The position numbers were made by a program, and so were the translations under genes. Of a stretch of DNA of 6,749 bases, positions 4,681-6,749 are shown in pieces. Source of the DNA: Anaerolinea thermophila (GTDB lineage Bacteria; Chloroflexota; Anaerolineae; Anaerolineales; Villigracilaceae); contig DYLB01000111.1 of NCBI GenBank assembly GCA_020722305.1, positions 1 through 6,749 on the forward strand. Reading direction: 5' to 3'. Every line of letters starts with the position of its first letter. The stretch's first letter is position 1. The notes under the pieces were generated by a model. The model worked only from the letters and a program-made list of their open reading frames with translations, was not told the DNA's origin and made no database searches.

Positions 4681-6651
4681 TCAAGCCACGATTTCGATAT
4701 AGTCTTTGGTTTCCGGTACGCCGTCCGCCGCGCCGAGCAGCGCCAACAGTTGGGCAACCAGGTGGGCCTTGTTGTCGGCGTCCCGGCGGCTCCAGGTGCG
4801 GCTCTTGACTTCGAGGAAATAGCCCAGGTCCGGGTTTTCGAGATGGTCGAGATTGACGAAGAACTCCTCGTTCTGGTACCAGATCAGCCAGCGTAGGCGG
4901 TCTTTTTCCAGTAAAACTTCCTTGCTGGGGTTGAAATATTCCCGGTAGAAGCGCAGCGGGTTGGTGGCCGGAGCGTAGAAACGGCTGCGAGAAAGTATCA
5001 CATCATGGTCGAACTGGCCTTCGCGCTTCTGGCCGAGCAGGGTCAGGCGGGCGCGCACGTTGGTGATCTGGCCCTTCTCGTCAATGAAATCATCCTCGCG
5101 GTAGCGCAAGCGTCCTTGAGAGAGATCGTCGAAAGAGAAATAAACGTCGTGCTGGCGATAGTGCCGTTTGCGCTGGATGGTGATTTCGGGGTGCCCCAGC
5201 CCTTTCAAGACGGGAGCCGGGTCGGCCACTTTGATCTTGACCTGGATCTCGAAGGATTCCTGCTCCATCGAGCCACCCAGGGCGATCAATTTGGACAAGA
5301 CGGACTGCTCCCGTTTAACCAGGAATTCATCAATCCGAGCCGCGAACCGGCGAGCCTGCTCCAGCAGGGAGGCTTCGTCCAGCGTCAAGAGTTGCCCGGC
5401 GCGCATCAGCCATTTGCCGTTGACCATCACGTCGGTCACGTCCGAGGATTTGGCGGCGTAAACGATCTGGGCATAGATGCCGTTGGGGTCGCGCCGGAAA
5501 TTGGGCGAATTGTGCAGCGGTGACAGGTCGAGCAGGATGAAGTCGGCCCGTTTGCCGGGTTCCAGCGTCCCGGTCAGGTGGCCGATGTGGAGCGCTTTGG
5601 CCCCCAGGCGGGTCGCCATGGTCAGCGCGGTCTGGGCCGGAACGGCGGTCGGGTCGTTGCTGGTGGCCTTGGCAATGAACGAGGCCAGGCGCACTTCCTC
5701 GAACATATCCAGGTCGTTGTTGCTGGCCGGGCCGTCGGTGCCGATGCCCACGTTGAGTCCGGTTTCGAGCATCTTGACCACCGGGGCGAAGCCCGAGGCC
5801 AGTTTCAGGTTGGAGGTCGGATTGTGGGCCACGCCCGCCCCGGCGTGGAGCAGGGTGCGCATTTCGCCCGCGTCGATGTGGACGCAGTGGGCGGCCAGCA
5901 CTTTGGCGTCGAACAAATTCTGTTTTTTGACGTAGGGGATGACCGGCATTCCGCTCCCCTGGCGCATCTCGTCCACTTCGCGGACGGTCTCGGCCAGGTG
6001 AGTGTGGAGCGGCACGTCGAACTCGACCGCCAGGGCGGCGGTGGCCCGCAGGATTTCGTCGGTGCAGGTGTAGGGGGCATGCGGCGCGACTGAGGGGACG
6101 ATCAACGGATGGTCCTTCCAGCGTTGGATGAACTCCCGCGCCCGCGCCAGGCCGTCCTCCCAGGAGGGCGCATCCGGGGCGGGGTACTTGAGCACGGTCT
6201 GGGAACACACGGCCCGGAGTCCGGCCTGGGCGGTGGCGATGGCTACGTCCTCCTCGAAATAATACATATCTGCAAACGAGGTCACGCCGGTCTTGATCAG
6301 CTCGGCGCAGGCGATCAGCGTCCCCAGTTGGACGAATTCGGGCGAGACGAATTCGCGCTCGACCGGCATCATGTAGCCGAGCAGCCAGACATCCAGGCGC
6401 AGGTCGTCGGCCAGGCCGCGCAACAGCGTCATCGGGACGTGGGTGTGGGCGTTGACCAGGCCGGGCATGAGCACTTTGCCGCTGCAGTCTATCACCTGGG
6501 CGGCTTCGTAATCCTTCTTGAGATCTTCTTCACGGCCAACCGCCAGGATGCTGTCACCCTGGACCGCCAGCGCGCCCGGTGAGTACTGGGTCAGGTGTTC
6601 GTCCATGGTGATGAGGGTGGCGTTGGTGAGAAGCAGGTCTGCTCGGGTCAT
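4681..6651 (-). CDS. mtaD: MtaD-type amidohydrolase (MTA/SAH deaminase-like) fused to a C-terminal CYTH domain
   Basis: Residues 1-455 of this 656-aa protein are a complete cytosolic metal-dependent deaminase of the MTA/S-adenosylhomocysteine type, which turns adenosine derivatives into inosine derivatives in methionine-cycle salvage. Visible motifs are PGLVNAHTHVPMTLLRGLADDL (metal ligands H69, H71), HAPYTC (191-196), HTHLAE (216-221; ligand H218, catalytic E221), AAHCVH (253-258; substrate His H255 or H258), GIGTDGPASNN (303-312; ligand D306) and the closing GTLEPGKRADFILLD (361-375). Known relatives such as Thermotoga TM0936 are about 400 aa and stop where this domain ends. Here a CYTH-like domain follows (about 462-640). 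The start at 6651 is set by AAGGAG 5 nt upstream; an in-frame ATG at 6735 would add 28 unlike residues. It is first in the minus-strand pair. The deaminase assignment is strong, the exact substrate is not proven, and guanine- or cytosine-type relatives cannot be fully excluded. Confidence 0.92.
   Translation of the reverse strand: MTRADLLLTNATLITMDEHLTQYSPGALAVQGDSILAVGREEDLKKDYEAAQVIDCSGKVLMPGLVNAHTHVPMTLLRGLADDLRLDVWLLGYMMPVEREFVSPEFVQLGTLIACAELIKTGVTSFADMYYFEEDVAIATAQAGLRAVCSQTVLKYPAPDAPSWEDGLARAREFIQRWKDHPLIVPSVAPHAPYTCTDEILRATAALAVEFDVPLHTHLAETVREVDEMRQGSGMPVIPYVKKQNLFDAKVLAAHCVHIDAGEMRTLLHAGAGVAHNPTSNLKLASGFAPVVKMLETGLNVGIGTDGPASNNDLDMFEEVRLASFIAKATSNDPTAVPAQTALTMATRLGAKALHIGHLTGTLEPGKRADFILLDLSPLHNSPNFRRDPNGIYAQIVYAAKSSDVTDVMVNGKWLMRAGQLLTLDEASLLEQARRFAARIDEFLVKREQSVLSKLIALGGSMEQESFEIQVKIKVADPAPVLKGLGHPEITIQRKRHYRQHDVYFSFDDLSQGRLRYREDDFIDEKGQITNVRARLTLLGQKREGQFDHDVILSRSRFYAPATNPLRFYREYFNPSKEVLLEKDRLRWLIWYQNEEFFVNLDHLENPDLGYFLEVKSRTWSRRDADNKAHLVAQLLALLGAADGVPETKDYIEIVA
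4732..5268 (-). other. CYTH (triphosphate tunnel) domain within the amidohydrolase fusion
   Basis: Residues 462-640 show the CYTH order of motifs: an ExExK-like first strand reading E468-I-Q-V-K472, HDVYFSF (501-507) like the family D-x-Y-F, LRYRED (515-520) with R516/R518, a K583-x-R585 pair (EKDRLRW), and LGYFLEVKSR (609-618) where families have G-x-F-x-E-x-E. CYTH enzymes hydrolyse inorganic or thiamine triphosphate or make cAMP (class IV cyclases). In this copy the second Glu of ExExK is Gln and the second Glu of the last ExE is Lys, so binding rather than catalysis is possible (inference). The domain begins at an internal Met (codon 5266-5268). Confidence 0.72.
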
Positions 6652-6656
6652 TTTTA

Positions 6657-6662
6657 CTCCTT
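6657..6662 (-). promoter_or_regulatory. Ribosome binding site of the amidohydrolase-CYTH gene
   Basis: AAGGAG on the minus strand, 5 nt before the ATG at 6651, is the clearest Shine-Dalgarno in the window and fixes the start. I see no convincing -35/-10 pair between it and the window end at 6749, so the promoter may lie beyond the window. Confidence 0.75.
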
Positions 6663-6749
6663 GAGGGAAATGTCTATCAAGCGTTTGCAATTTCGGCTCA
6701 TTGGGAATTGGCGTGGTTAAAACCTTTTGGTACACGGATACTTCGACAG

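Noticed and set aside
4587..4757. 57-residue N-terminal extension of the six-cysteine protein
   Set aside because: It would overlap the preceding gene's end, has odd composition, and the ATG at 4586 has an AGGA and leads straight into the membrane helix.
6652..6735. 28-residue N-terminal extension of the amidohydrolase
   Set aside because: AAGGAG directly precedes the ATG at 6651, and amidohydrolases of this type begin with the LLLTNATLIT strand seen right after it.

Overview
The window is a GC-rich bacterial chromosomal segment. Protein style and gene content suggest a member of the Chloroflexota, most likely Anaerolineae: a membrane-anchored baseplate-J-like protein beside ruvX and mltG, and an MtaD-type amidohydrolase. 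This placement comes from recognising family style, not from a database search. Nothing indicates a phage, plasmid, CRISPR array or transposase; it reads as core or housekeeping DNA.

Left half, plus strand (68-3106): three closely spaced genes that look like one operon. The first encodes a one-pass membrane protein with a large outer domain resembling the baseplate J/gp47 fold. Next is ruvX (YqgF; RNase H-fold nuclease for Holliday junctions or rRNA processing), then mltG (endolytic murein transglycosylase). The gaps are 13 nt and 5 nt. A perfect TATAAT lies so close to the first ATG that the operon mRNA may start almost without a leader. A perfect 12-bp inverted repeat sits just upstream, its right arm overlapping the expected -35 region.

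Middle (3107-3365): a 259-nt gap between two convergent gene sets. It holds no convincing gene but is packed with short hairpins. It looks like a terminator region or a dispersed palindromic repeat.

Right half, minus strand (6651 down to 3366): two genes read leftward, probably together. The first is a 656-aa fusion of an MTA/SAH-deaminase-type amidohydrolase (about residues 1-455) to a CYTH (triphosphate tunnel) domain (about 462-640). The second is a 406-aa membrane protein of unknown function with one N-terminal and about three C-terminal transmembrane segments and a six-cysteine central domain.

The most notable item is the deaminase-CYTH fusion. Its CYTH part has lost some signature acidic residues and begins exactly at an internal methionine.
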